A program made the translations under genes and the position numbers. This document shows, piece by piece, positions 51,109 through 62,022 of a stretch of 64,000 bases of DNA (within the stretch, counting starts at the first letter, position 1; every line of letters begins with the position of its first letter). The notes below the pieces were generated by a model. That model searched no databases and was not told where the DNA came from. It saw only the letters and a list, made by a program, of their open reading frames with translations. The DNA comes from Fimadaptatus sp050946055 (lineage in GTDB: Bacteria; Bacillota; Clostridia; Christensenellales; Aristaeellaceae): NCBI GenBank assembly GCA_050946055.1, contig JBMNUB010000011.1, positions 1 through 64,000 on the forward strand, in the 5' to 3' direction.

Positions 51109-51137
51109 TTGACAATGTTTGTGGGCGCGCGTATAAT
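51109..51137 (+). promoter_or_regulatory. consensus promoter of pncB
   Basis: TTGACA (51109-51114), 17 bases, TATAAT (51132-51137). Transcription would start near 51144, leaving a 5' UTR of about 90 bases with a small stem TGCC..GGCA around TGC-TTC-GCA (51157-51177). Confidence 0.88.
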
Positions 51138-51232
51138 CCTTGTTAGAGGATCGAGGTGCCTTAAAATGCTTCGCAGGCAGAAAGTATGCGCGGCCGGTCA
51201 GTGTCCTTGAGAAAAAACGCAGGGGGTTTATT

Positions 51233-52666
51233 ATGCGCAACCTTACGATGCTGACGGACCTTTACGAGCTTACGATGATGTACGGCTATTGGAAAAAGGG
51301 CATGGGCAAGAACCGTGCCGTGTTCGACCTGTTTTACAGGACGACCAGCGAGATAACCGCCTATGCCATAGCCGCCGGCCTTGAGCAGGTGATAGATTAC
51401 ATAAACAATCTGCACTTCAGCGAGGATGACATCGCCTATCTGCGCTCGCTCAATCTGTTTGACGAGGGCTTCCTCGACTATCTGCGCGCATTCAAGTTCA
51501 CGGGCGACATAATGGCCGTGCCGGAAGGCACGATTGTGTTCTCCTATGAGCCGATAATCCGCGTTACCGCGCCCATAATGGAGGCGCAGCTGCTGGAGAC
51601 GGCGCTGCTCAACATAGTGAACCATCAGACGCTGATCGCCACCAAGGCCAGCCGCGTGGTGCAGGCGGCAGAGGGCGGCACGGTGCTGGAGTTCGGTCTG
51701 CGCCGCGCTCAGGGTCCCGACGCGGGCATATACGGCGCGCGCGCCGCGGTCATAGCGGGCTGTCAGGCCACCAGCAATGTGCTGACCGGCGAGATGTTTG
51801 GCATACCCGTGGGCGGCACTCATGCGCACAGCTGGGTCATGTCCTTCCCGGACGAGCTGTCCGCGTTCCGCGCCTATGCCGAGATTTTCCCCACCAACTG
51901 CATGCTGCTTGTAGATACCTACGACACGCTGGGCAGCGGCATGCCCAACGCCATCCGCACCTTCGACGAGCTGCGCGCGCGCGGCTATGAGCCGGTGGGC
52001 GTGCGGCTGGATTCGGGTGACCTTGCGTATCTCAGCCGCGAGTGCCGCCGCATGCTGGACGAGGCGGGCTATCCCAATGCGCGCGTATTCGCATCCGGCG
52101 ATCTGGACGAGGAACTCATATGGGATCTCAAGGCGCAGGGTGCGGCCATAGACGTTTGGGGCGTGGGCACGCGCATGATAACCTCTCAGGACTGCCCGGC
52201 GCTGGGCGGCGTGTACAAGCTGGCCGCCGAGGAGGTGGACGGCGAGTTCGTACCCAAGATAAAGATATCCGAAAACCACGCCAAGATAACCAACCCCGGC
52301 CAGAAGATGCTCTATCGCATATACGACGGCGACGGCATGGCCGTGGCCGATCTCATAACGCTGGACAGCGAGGTAATAGACGAAAGCCAGCCGCTGACCA
52401 TATTCGACCCCGTAGATACTTGGAAGAAGCTGACGCTCACCGGCTTCAAGGCGCGCAAGCTGCTCGTGCCGGTGTTCGAGGGCGGCAGGCAGGTGTACGA
52501 ATCGCCCGCGCTCAAGGACATACAGAGCTACTGCCGCGCCGACCTTGACACGTTCTGGGCGCAGTACAAGCGCTTGCGCAATCCGCATCGCTACAAGGTC
52601 GATCTCTCCCGCGAACTGTGGACGCTCAAGCAGAACATGCTGGAGCACAGGCAGGCGCGCAAGTGA
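51233..52666 (+). CDS. pncB: nicotinate phosphoribosyltransferase
   Basis: It makes nicotinate mononucleotide from nicotinate and PRPP in NAD salvage. From ATG 51233 (after GGGGG) the protein has 477 residues. Conserved segments are LTDLYELTMMYGYWKKG at the start, EFGLRRAQGPDAG, GTHAHSWVMSF, and the phosphate-binding VGVRLDSGDLAYLS. The in-frame extension to 51140 overlaps the promoter UTR and is not coding. Confidence 0.95.
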   Translation: MRNLTMLTDLYELTMMYGYWKKGMGKNRAVFDLFYRTTSEITAYAIAAGLEQVIDYINNLHFSEDDIAYLRSLNLFDEGFLDYLRAFKFTGDIMAVPEGTIVFSYEPIIRVTAPIMEAQLLETALLNIVNHQTLIATKASRVVQAAEGGTVLEFGLRRAQGPDAGIYGARAAVIAGCQATSNVLTGEMFGIPVGGTHAHSWVMSFPDELSAFRAYAEIFPTNCMLLVDTYDTLGSGMPNAIRTFDELRARGYEPVGVRLDSGDLAYLSRECRRMLDEAGYPNARVFASGDLDEELIWDLKAQGAAIDVWGVGTRMITSQDCPALGGVYKLAAEEVDGEFVPKIKISENHAKITNPGQKMLYRIYDGDGMAVADLITLDSEVIDESQPLTIFDPVDTWKKLTLTGFKARKLLVPVFEGGRQVYESPALKDIQSYCRADLDTFWAQYKRLRNPHRYKVDLSRELWTLKQNMLEHRQARK

Positions 52667-52822
52667 CGACTTGCACAGCGCGGCATGCGCGCTTGAACAT
52701 GTGCGAATGTCAAAGCTGAATGCTGAAGCTTTAATGCGCATGGATATCGCGCATGCAGAGCATCGGCACAGCTGTGCCGAATCTATTGCCGAGCGCAGCC
52801 CTTTCGTGCGCATATATATCAT

Positions 52823-52866
52823 GCATCCCCGATTTTCAACTATGCGAAGATTGGGGATGCTTTTTT
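52823..52866 (+). terminator. pncB terminator
   Basis: GCATCCCC (52823-52830) and GGGGATGC (52853-52860) form an 8-bp stem extended by two further pairs, followed by TTTTTT. A textbook intrinsic terminator. Confidence 0.85.
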
Positions 52867-52883
52867 GCATCGATACGATATTG

Positions 52884-53136
52884 GGCAGACTGTCGAAAAA
52901 CCCTAGCATAGCCCGGCGGGCCTCGCAGCCCTTTGGGCTTTAATCGCGCCAAGCGACATGTGCGGTGGACGCTCAGGATTTTTGGCGTCGGGAAATCCCA
53001 CTTCCCTGAGCAGCATATCGTCCTTGCAGTTTCCACTGAAATCCTGTGGATTTCAGTGGAAACTGAGTAGATGTGGCGGTGGCTGGGGAACTTCTCCCCA
53101 GTCCACGCTTGTCAAAAAGACCTTTTCGACAAGCTG
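52884..53136 (+). mobile_element. structured intergenic element, copy C (best preserved)
   Basis: It begins GGCAGACTGTCGAAAAACC and ends CCTTTTCGACAAGCTG; the ends are inverted repeats agreeing at 12 of 14 positions. The 8-bp CGATATTG stands at both borders (52876-52883 and 53137-53144) as a possible target duplication. Inside are an 18-bp perfect hairpin (arms 53027-53044 and 53048-53065) and CTGGGGA-5-TCCCCAG (53083-53101). Many bases match copy A. No transposase or complete ORF is encoded. Confidence 0.78.
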
Positions 53137-53162
53137 CGATATTGCGTTTGGCGGATATTGGC

Positions 53163-53191
53163 TTGACAGCCGACCATTGGTAATGTATTAT
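53163..53191 (+). promoter_or_regulatory. promoter of the KDG kinase gene
   Basis: TTGACA (53163-53168), 17 bases, TATTAT (53186-53191). It lies immediately after element C. A second TATAAT at 53191-53196 is too far from the -35. Confidence 0.72.
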
Positions 53192-53248
53192 ATAATCATT
53201 GAAAAGCGGTCGGGCTATGCCCGAAATGACGGCTAGGAGGAGATAAAG

Positions 53249-54277
53249 ATGTCCGTAGTAGTGTGCTTTGGCGAGGTAATGCTTCGCCTCACGCCTCCGG
53301 GTTATACCCGATATTCTCAGACCAAATCCTTCGACGTGGCCTTTGGCGGCGCGGAGAACAACGTCGCCGTATCGCTGGCCTGCTTTGGCGAGCAGTCCCG
53401 CATGGTGACCAAGCTACCGCAGAATGCCATAGCCGACGTGTTCATGCAGCAGATGCGCGGTTTCGGCGTGGATACGTCCAGCGTGGTGCGCGGCGGCGAC
53501 CGCATGGGCATATACTTTGTCGAAAAGGGCGCGTCGCTTCGCCCCACGCGCGTGACCTATGACCGCAAGTATTCGGCCATGACCACGCTCAAGCCCGGCG
53601 AGATAGACTGGGATGCCGCCTTTGAAGATGCCGACTGGTTCCACTGGACGGGCATAACCGCGGCGATATCGCCCGATGCGCCCGCCGTAGTGCTGGAGGG
53701 CCTCAAGGCCGCCAAGAAGCACGGCGTGAAGGTGAGCTGCGACCTCAACTACCGCAAGAACCTCTGGACGCCCGAGGAGGCGCAGAAGGTCATGCCGGAG
53801 CTGGTCGAGTATTCCGACGTGATAATAGGCACGGTCGAGGACTCCGCGCTGACCGTGGGCGTGCTGCCCGAGGGCGCGGACATAGAGGGCGGCCGTCAGA
53901 GCGACGAGAACTACCTGAAGTGCGCTCAGATGCTGGCCAAGCGCTTCGGCGCGGGCAAGGTGGCGCTGATGGAGCGCGAGAGCATCTCCTCCAACGACTG
54001 CAACTGGTTTATGAAGCTCTACGATGCCGCCAGCGACACAATGGCGCATTCGCGCGAGTATGCCATACACATTCAGGACAACGTGGGCTGCGGCGATGCG
54101 TTTGGCGGCGGACTGATATACGCCCTGCGCGCCGGCATGAGCGATCAGGATGCCGTTGACTTCGGCACGGCGGCGGGTGCGCTCAAGCACACCATAGACG
54201 GCGACTACAATCTGATATCCCGCGACGAGGTGCTTTCGATAATGCACGGCGGCGCGACCGGGCGCGTACAGCGCTGA
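53249..54277 (+). CDS. kdgK: PfkB-family kinase, 2-dehydro-3-deoxygluconokinase type
   Basis: A 342-residue ribokinase-fold sugar kinase. FGEVMLRLTPPGYTRYSQTKSFDVAFGGAENNVAVSLACFG and FGVDTSSVVRGGDRMGIYFVEKGASLRPTRVTYDR are close to KDG kinases. The catalytic loop DNVGCGDAFGGGLIYAL holds the base Asp, with Cys where most members have Ala. It would phosphorylate KDG from uronate breakdown, consistent with a nearby LplABC-like importer. SD AGGAGGAG. Confidence 0.85.
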   Translation: MSVVVCFGEVMLRLTPPGYTRYSQTKSFDVAFGGAENNVAVSLACFGEQSRMVTKLPQNAIADVFMQQMRGFGVDTSSVVRGGDRMGIYFVEKGASLRPTRVTYDRKYSAMTTLKPGEIDWDAAFEDADWFHWTGITAAISPDAPAVVLEGLKAAKKHGVKVSCDLNYRKNLWTPEEAQKVMPELVEYSDVIIGTVEDSALTVGVLPEGADIEGGRQSDENYLKCAQMLAKRFGAGKVALMERESISSNDCNWFMKLYDAASDTMAHSREYAIHIQDNVGCGDAFGGGLIYALRAGMSDQDAVDFGTAAGALKHTIDGDYNLISRDEVLSIMHGGATGRVQR

Positions 54278-54288
54278 TGTGAACATAT

Positions 54289-54320
54289 AAGCGGCGACGG
54301 CATGCAGGCTGTCGCCGCTT
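54289..54320 (+). other. hairpin between kdgK and recX
   Basis: AAGCGGCGAC (54289-54298) and GTCGCCGCTT (54311-54320) pair perfectly over 10 bp. The stem is followed by AACTTGTGAGG, that is, directly by the recX SD and no T-tract, so it may modulate rather than end transcription. Confidence 0.5.
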
Positions 54321-54336
54321 AACTTGTGAGGTGGAT

Positions 54337-54972
54337 ATGGCGACTATAACCGAGCTGCGGCCCATAAAGCGCCGCGTGCTGATAATGGTGGATGGGCGCA
54401 GGTTCGCGTGCGTGCCGGAAGCATGGGCGCGCGAACTGGAACTTGCGCAGTTTGACGAGGTGGACGCAGACGAGCTGGGTCAGGCGATAGCATCGCGGCA
54501 GTTCGAGGGCGCGTATTCATATGCGCTTGACCTGCTGGCCGGCTCCATGCGCACGCGCAGGCAGGTGCTGACCAAGCTCGCCGGGCGCGGCTGCTGTGCG
54601 CTGACGCTGGAGATGGTAGGACAGAGGCTGGAGGAGAGCGGCCTTCTTGACGATGCGGCCTATGCCGAGCGCCGGGCGGAGCTGATGAGCGCGCGCGGCA
54701 AGGGCAGGCGCGCCGCCATGAGCGATCTCATGCAAAAGGGCGTGGATGAGGAGACTGCACGCCGGGCCATGGCCAACTGGGACGAGGCTGCCGAGCGCCG
54801 CACTGCACTGGATGTGGCCGTGAAGTTCATGCGCAAGCGCTGGGACGATGACCACCGGCGCGCGCGCATGCTGACGTATGCGGCGCTGGCGCGGCGTGGC
54901 TATCCCGGAGATGTGGCAAGGGAGGCGGTGGAGCGCGCGGCGCGCATGCTGTCTGAGGAGGAAGCGGACTGA
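54337..54972 (+). CDS. recX: recombination regulator RecX
   Basis: RecX modulates RecA filaments. ATG 54337 after GAGGTG gives 211 residues, with the three-helix repeats typical of the family: SYALDLLAGSMRTRRQVLTKLAGRG, then VGQRLEESGLLDDAAYAERRAE and the final AALARRGYPGDVAREAVERA. The arginine-rich composition fits. recA is not in the window. Confidence 0.9.
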   Translation: MATITELRPIKRRVLIMVDGRRFACVPEAWARELELAQFDEVDADELGQAIASRQFEGAYSYALDLLAGSMRTRRQVLTKLAGRGCCALTLEMVGQRLEESGLLDDAAYAERRAELMSARGKGRRAAMSDLMQKGVDEETARRAMANWDEAAERRTALDVAVKFMRKRWDDDHRRARMLTYAALARRGYPGDVAREAVERAARMLSEEEAD

Positions 54973-55007
54973 AGCGCGGCACACCGCGCAAAGGAGGTCT
55001 CAACATT

Positions 55008-55622
55008 ATGAACATGCGCAGCATTCTGGCCATGAGCATGGCTGTGATGATGCTCATGCTGAGCGGCGCGGCGCTTTGCGAGGCTGCGTCCGAAATACAT
55101 GTCGAACTGGAAGATGTATTGAGCGACGGTCTCAGGCAGAGCGCCATAGTGCATGCCCGTGATGCCGGGGGCAACGAGCTATGGACGTATGCGACCGGGC
55201 AGTATGACGGCACGGAGCTGTCAGGCGTTAGCGACATAGGCGTGTTCGGCGCGGCATATTACATCGTCGAGGGCGGCACGGTGGTGGCGCTGGACATACA
55301 CAGCGGCGAAGTGCTGTGGCGCAACGGGGACTTTGGTGGAGCGGGCGCGGTGGGCGCGTTTGGCGATGATGGCACGCTGTTCCTGTGCGGATTTTATGGG
55401 CCGGACATATTCGCGGTGAGCGCGGACGGAGCGACGCTGGGACGCATTGAGCAGGTATCCGCGGACTACTACTGGCCGGTGAGCGTGAGGCTGGAGGGCG
55501 AATGCGTGCAGCTGGGCATGAGCGGCACGCCCACGGGCGACGCTGGAGATCAGCCGGTGATTGTCGAGGTAGCGCTTGCCGACATATGGGCAAGCCAGCC
55601 CGGCGCGACTTGCGAGCCGTGA
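55008..55622 (+). CDS. secreted PQQ-repeat-like protein
   Basis: A 204-residue protein with a signal peptide (RSILAMSMAVMMLMLSGAALCEA, cleavage near residue 27). The remaining part has beta-propeller-like repeats: NELWTYATGQYDG, then VVALDIHSGEVLWRNGDFGG (PQQ-type) and DIFAVSADGATLGRIE. It is too short for a full propeller. Its last codons and stop lie in a 28-bp sequence duplicated at 55724-55751. Function unknown. Confidence 0.7.
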   Translation: MNMRSILAMSMAVMMLMLSGAALCEAASEIHVELEDVLSDGLRQSAIVHARDAGGNELWTYATGQYDGTELSGVSDIGVFGAAYYIVEGGTVVALDIHSGEVLWRNGDFGGAGAVGAFGDDGTLFLCGFYGPDIFAVSADGATLGRIEQVSADYYWPVSVRLEGECVQLGMSGTPTGDAGDQPVIVEVALADIWASQPGATCEP

Positions 55623-55751
55623 GTGCATTGGCATGCAATGATGCCACCACGATGAAACAAACGGCGCTCCTGCTGAGCTATGCTCGCGCGTGGAGCGCCG
55701 TTTGCCGCATAAGCGAGTGCTGTCCCGGCGCGACTTGCGAGCCGTGAGTGC
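55599..55751. repeat. perfect 28-bp direct repeats framing a 97-bp hairpin segment
   Basis: The 28 bases at 55599-55626, which include the last codons and the TGA of the preceding gene, recur exactly at 55724-55751. Between them lie 97 bases dominated by a 13-bp hairpin. Insertion with duplication of the gene end, or tandem duplication followed by divergence, would explain it. Confidence 0.9.
55658..55704 (-). terminator. hairpin probably ending the gat operon
   Basis: CAAACGGCGCTCC (55658-55670) and GGAGCGCCGTTTG (55692-55704) are perfect 13-bp complements. On the - strand the stem ends in TTTG and is followed by TTTCATC, so it can end transcription of gatB. Confidence 0.65.
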
Positions 55752-55807
55752 GAGGACATGAGCGTGTTTACGGCCATGGCGGAGAGTACAGCGCGTTCAC
55801 CTGTGCA

Positions 55808-57220
55808 TCACTTGGCCAACAGCTGCGCCAATATCTCGCGTATCACGCGCGCGTTGCCGCGGCCACCGCTCTCGCGCATGACCATGCCTACCAGTGCGTT
55901 TATGGCGCCCGACTTGCCCGCGCGCACGCGCGACACTATGGCGGCGTTTGCCGATATGGCGCGCTCAACCGCCTGTTCAAGCCCGGCGCGGTCGCTTATC
56001 TGGGCAAGGCCGCGCGCGGCTATGCGCTCATCCACGTCGAAGCTGCCGCGCGCCAGCTCGCAAATCAGCGCGCGTGCGGTGGCGTGGCTTATGCCGCCGC
56101 GGGTCATGATATCGCATATATGCGCGCCCTGCTCGGCATCCAGCGCGCTGAAACTGACCTCGCCGTCATGCGCATGCGCGTCGCCCAGCAGCACGGCGGC
56201 GGCGTGAGGCTGAGCGCCCCGGGCCACCAGTGCCTCGAATGCGTCGGCTATGTCGCGGCGACCGGTCACGCGCTCGGCCTCGGACGCGCTCAGTCCGTAG
56301 TCGGCGGCATACTGCGCGGCGCGCTCGTCGGGCAGGCGCGGTATTTCGCGGCTAAGGCGCTCGCGCATGGCGCGATCCACGCTTACGGGCGGCAAATCGG
56401 GGTCGGGAAAGTAGCGATAGTCGCTGTCGCTCTCCTTGGAGCGCATTGTGTATGTCTGACCGCTGCCTGCGTCGAAGCGGCGCGTCTCCTGCAATATGGC
56501 CTCGCCGCGCTCCAGCGCTGCGGCCTGCCTTTGGCATTCGCTCTCTATGGCGCGCGACACGGCGGAGTAAGAGTTCAGGTTCTTCATCTCGGTGCGCGTG
56601 CCAAGCGGCTGCCCCGGCATGTGCAGCGACAGATTGACGTCGCAGCGCATCTGGCCGCGCTCCATGGCGGCCTCGCTGGCCCCGGTGTAGAGCGCTATCG
56701 CGCGCAGCTTCTTAAGAAGGGCTATGGCCTGCTCGGCTGTGTGCAGCTCAGGGCGGGTGACTATCTCTATCAAAGGCACGCCGCAGCGGTTGAAGTCTAT
56801 GAGCGTGCCTTGCTCGCCGTGGATGAGCTTGCCCGCGTCCTCCTCTATGTGTATGCGCTCCAGCGCTATGCGGGCGCGCTCGCCGCCTGCCACTATGTCC
56901 ACATAGCCGCCACTGCACAGCGGCAGCTCGTACTGGGATATCTGATATGCCTTGGGCAGGTCGGGATAGAAGTAGTTCTTGCGCTCCTGTATGGATACGG
57001 GCGCTATGTCGCAGTGCGCGGCCATGCCAAAGCGCACAGCCTTTTCCACTACTGCGCGGTTTAGCACGGGCAGCGCACCCGGCAGGCCGCAGCATACCGG
57101 GCAGCACTGCGTGTTGGGCGGCGCGCCAAACGCGGTCGGGCAGGCGCAGAATATCTTGGAGCGCGTGCTTAGCTCCATGTGTACCTCAAGTCCTATAACG
57201 GCTTCGTATCTGCCGGTCAT
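55808..57220 (-). CDS. gatB: Asp-tRNA(Asn)/Glu-tRNA(Gln) amidotransferase subunit B
   Basis: GatB binds the misacylated tRNA and activates it with ATP. The 470-residue protein has YEAVIGLEVHMELSTRSKIFCACP, the zinc-site cysteines (CACP and CCPVCCGLPG), ERKNYFYPDLPKAYQISQYELPLC, FNRCGVPLIEIVT and the C-terminal helical/YqeY-like tail. Its ATG overlaps the gatA stop by four bases. It is the last gene of the operon. Confidence 0.97.
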   Translation of the reverse strand: MTGRYEAVIGLEVHMELSTRSKIFCACPTAFGAPPNTQCCPVCCGLPGALPVLNRAVVEKAVRFGMAAHCDIAPVSIQERKNYFYPDLPKAYQISQYELPLCSGGYVDIVAGGERARIALERIHIEEDAGKLIHGEQGTLIDFNRCGVPLIEIVTRPELHTAEQAIALLKKLRAIALYTGASEAAMERGQMRCDVNLSLHMPGQPLGTRTEMKNLNSYSAVSRAIESECQRQAAALERGEAILQETRRFDAGSGQTYTMRSKESDSDYRYFPDPDLPPVSVDRAMRERLSREIPRLPDERAAQYAADYGLSASEAERVTGRRDIADAFEALVARGAQPHAAAVLLGDAHAHDGEVSFSALDAEQGAHICDIMTRGGISHATARALICELARGSFDVDERIAARGLAQISDRAGLEQAVERAISANAAIVSRVRAGKSGAINALVGMVMRESGGRGNARVIREILAQLLAK

Positions 57221-58722
57221 ATCGCATCGCCTCCCTGAGCGGCCATGGTGTCGTATGTGCCGAGCGCATTCTCCAGCGCCAGCGCGGCGCTGTATATGCG
57301 GCCCTCCGAATAGCGCGGGCCTATGAGCTGTACGCCTACGGGCAGTCCCTGTGCATCGCGCCCACAGGGCATGCTGAGTGCGGGCAGTCCGGCTATGTTT
57401 ACGGGAACTGTGTATATGTCGCCCATGTACATGTCCAGCGAGGATGCCTTTTCGCCCAACAGATAGGCCGTTGTGGGCGCTGTAGGCGACAGCATGATGT
57501 CGTGAGAGGCAAATATGTCATCATATGCGCGCGATATCAGCGTGCGCACCTGAAGTGCCTTTTTGTAATATGCGTCATAATATCCGCTGGACAGCGCAAA
57601 GGTTCCCAGCATTATGCGCCGCTTGACCTCGGCGCCCAAGCCGTATGTGCGCGAGCGCAGGTACAGCTCTTTAAGCGAATCGCAGCCGCTCGCGCGATAG
57701 CCGTACTTTACCCCGTCAAAGCGCGCCAGATTGCTGGAGGCCTCGGCTGAGGATATGACGTAATACGCGGGCAGCGCATACTCAAGCAGCGGCATGTCCA
57801 CCATGTCCACGCGCGCTCCCTGCGCGCGCAGCGCATCCGCCGCCGCCAGCACGCCCCTGCGCACGTCGGGCGCTATGCCCTCGGCCAGAAACTCGCGGGG
57901 CAGCGCCACGCGCAGGCCGCGCGCATCGCCCGACATTTCGTGCGCGAAGTCGCATAGCCCTGTGCATGTAGCGTCGCGCGCATCGCGCCCGGAGATGGCC
58001 GATAGCACCAGCGCGTTGGACTCCACGTCCGCCGTGAGCGGCCCTATCTGATCCAGCGATGAGGCGAACGCTATCAGCCCGTAGCGCGACACGGCGCCAT
58101 ATGTGGGCTTCATGCCCACCGCACCGCAGAAGGCGGCGGGCTGGCGTATGGAGCCGCCCGTGTCCGAGCCTAAAGTGAACGCGGCCTGACGTGCGGCTAT
58201 GGCGGCGGCGCTTCCACCCGACGAGCCGCCCGGAACGCGCGCCCTGTCACGCGGGTTGCGCACGGGGCGCATGGCGGAGCTTTCGCTGGATGAACCCATG
58301 GCAAACTCATCCATGTTGAGCTTGCCCAGCATGGGCGCGCGGCAGGCCTTAAGCAGCTCGGCGACGTGCGCGTCATAGGGCGGCACGTATTCGCTCAGCA
58401 TGCGCGAAGCACAGGTGGTGCGCACGCCGCGCGTGACTATGTTGTCCTTGAGCGCGCAGGGTATGCCGCAGAGCGGCGGTGCGGAGTCCGGGTCGGAGGC
58501 GAGCAGCGCATCAGCCTCATCGGCGGTGCGCAGCGCTTCGTCGAAGGTCTGGGTGATGAACGCGCCTATGCCGCTGTCGGTGGCGGATATTCTGTCCATG
58601 TATGCGCGCGTCAGCTCGCGCGAGGTAAATTCGCCCGCGCGCAGCGCCCGCGCCATGTCGCTTATCTTAAGCGAGGTGATGCCGGCATTGCATGTCATGC
58701 CCTTGAAAATCATTTTGCTCAT
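57217..58722 (-). CDS. gatA: Asp-tRNA(Asn)/Glu-tRNA(Gln) amidotransferase subunit A
   Basis: GatA releases ammonia from glutamine. ATG 58722 after AAAGGAG gives 501 residues. The Ser-cis-Ser-Lys triad is visible: Lys in CALKDNIVTRG, cis-Ser in GSDTGGSIRQPA and GGSSGGSAAAIAA upstream. It follows the aspS-gatC gene by 14 bases. The extension to 58776 is not conserved. Confidence 0.97.
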   Translation of the reverse strand: MSKMIFKGMTCNAGITSLKISDMARALRAGEFTSRELTRAYMDRISATDSGIGAFITQTFDEALRTADEADALLASDPDSAPPLCGIPCALKDNIVTRGVRTTCASRMLSEYVPPYDAHVAELLKACRAPMLGKLNMDEFAMGSSSESSAMRPVRNPRDRARVPGGSSGGSAAAIAARQAAFTLGSDTGGSIRQPAAFCGAVGMKPTYGAVSRYGLIAFASSLDQIGPLTADVESNALVLSAISGRDARDATCTGLCDFAHEMSGDARGLRVALPREFLAEGIAPDVRRGVLAAADALRAQGARVDMVDMPLLEYALPAYYVISSAEASSNLARFDGVKYGYRASGCDSLKELYLRSRTYGLGAEVKRRIMLGTFALSSGYYDAYYKKALQVRTLISRAYDDIFASHDIMLSPTAPTTAYLLGEKASSLDMYMGDIYTVPVNIAGLPALSMPCGRDAQGLPVGVQLIGPRYSEGRIYSAALALENALGTYDTMAAQGGDAI

Positions 58723-58736
58723 ACTGCGCTCCTTTC

Positions 58737-60845
<2,109 letters not shown>

Positions 60846-60875
60846 AAAGTCTAGCCTCCATTTCGTCAGGCAACG

Positions 60876-61238
60876 AAAAAAAGCGCCCCTCATCCCATTG
60901 CTGGGACGAAGGGCGCTGTGTCTCTCCGCGGTACCACCCGGCTGCGCCGTCAGGCGGCGCGCTCAAATCGGCACGGGCCGACGGGTAGCTGCATGCGCAT
61001 CATACTTATCGGCACAAATATGCCTAGCCGCTGTAACGCGCGGCGCGCGGCCATACCTACTGACCATGCTTAAGCCTGTGCGCGGTCATCGTCGTCCGCG
61101 CGGGCATGCACATGGCGTTCGAATGGCGGCTCCGGGCTGTTCTTCGCCTGCGTGCCGGATGCCGCATTCCCACCATCTAGCGGCTCTCTTGATCCGGCAA
61201 TGGGGCAGGTTACTCGTCCCATCGTTGCCTTTTTGATG
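60876..61238 (-). ncRNA. T-box riboswitch leader of the aspS-gat operon
   Basis: On the - strand the leader shows AGTA (61214-61211), the distal Stem I signature AGAGAG..GGTG, the pairing TGCCGGA..TCCGGCA and, opposite AGTA, CGAAG-AAC-AG with AAC at 61141-61139 as the likely specifier (Asn codon). The T-box core GGGTGGTACCGCG is at 60939-60927. The terminator (60916-60883, followed by a T-run at 60882-60876) ends 30 bases before the start codon. Uncharged tRNA would favour readthrough. Confidence 0.9.
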
Positions 61239-61244
61239 CTGCAC

Positions 61245-61273
61245 ATTATACGCCGCGTCACGCGCGCTGTCAA
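61245..61273 (-). promoter_or_regulatory. consensus promoter of the aspS-gat operon
   Basis: On the - strand TTGACA (61273-61268), 17 bases, TATAAT (61250-61245), just upstream of the T-box leader. Confidence 0.9.
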
Positions 61274-61703
61274 CGGCAATATTGCTCCTTGACGCAAGAA
61301 TTAACATGAAACCAATGGCTTCAGGATAAACGCCCGGCCCTCAGTCCATGCCTAAAACTGCGCGCGCGGCAAGCGCTGCATGTTCGCAGTGCTGCCAGTA
61401 GGCATGTGCCAGTCAGCGTTTGTTCGGGCAATTAGGCTGAGAGTGTCGACTCGGCTGCGGGGCAAGGCGTTTGCCTTGCGCAATGCGCGCCCTTATATTG
61501 CCGATGAATGGGGGCGGATATGACGGGCATTTGCGCGCTTGCCGCCTGCAAAGCGGTTCTTTTGCGGCTTTGTACGAAGCTCAGCGCCGGGGCAGAGCGT
61601 GACTTCGACATGGGTGGCAAAAGAGAAGTGCCTACCGGCATTTTCAAGCTCAGCTGCGCGGCGGTTTGCCTGCGCCATACAGCACTGCGGGTTCATGCAG
61701 AAG
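61274..61703. other. gene-free stretch before element D
   Basis: About 430 bases without a credible gene. A 7-bp hairpin GCAAGGC..GCCTTGC is at 61462-61479. A 21-base string starting CTTCGACATGG (61603-61623) recurs at 62035-62055 with two differences, on the far side of element D. Confidence 0.5.
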
Positions 61704-62002
61704 CCGCCCGCATATGGCATGCAGGGCGACTCGGACTATCGAAAAGCCTAAGAGAGCTGGAGAAGGCTCGCAGCTCTCCCGGCTTCTAGCGTGTCCAGCG
61801 ACATGTGCGGCGGATGCGCATAAGTTTTGCGGCGGGAAAATCCATTTCCCAGAGAAAAAGCTCTTTATGTAGCTTCCGCGCCCGGCAATCCGTAAGGATT
61901 TCGGTGAAAACCGGTGGATGTGGCAGTGGAGGGTGGAGATCATTACCCGTCTGCGCACTTTTTTGACAAGCTGACCGCCCGCATATGGCATGCAGGGCGG
62001 CT
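61704..62002. repeat. 28-nt direct repeats around element copy D
   Basis: The 28-base sequence CCGCCCGCATATGGCATGCA plus eight bases stands at 61704-61731 and 61975-62002 with one mismatch. It is partly palindromic (CCGCCC..GGGCGG). Confidence 0.9.
61732..61974 (+). mobile_element. structured intergenic element, copy D (diverged)
   Basis: It runs from CGGACTATCGAAAAG to TTTTTTGACAAGCTGA. It shares with A and C the motif AGCGACATGTGCGGCGGATG, GGGAAAATCCATTTCCC and the general order of parts, but the large hairpin is degraded and the last one is reduced to GGGT..ACCC. The length of 243 bp matches the family. Confidence 0.7.
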
Positions 62003-62022
62003 GCGCATGCCGTTTTGCGGCC

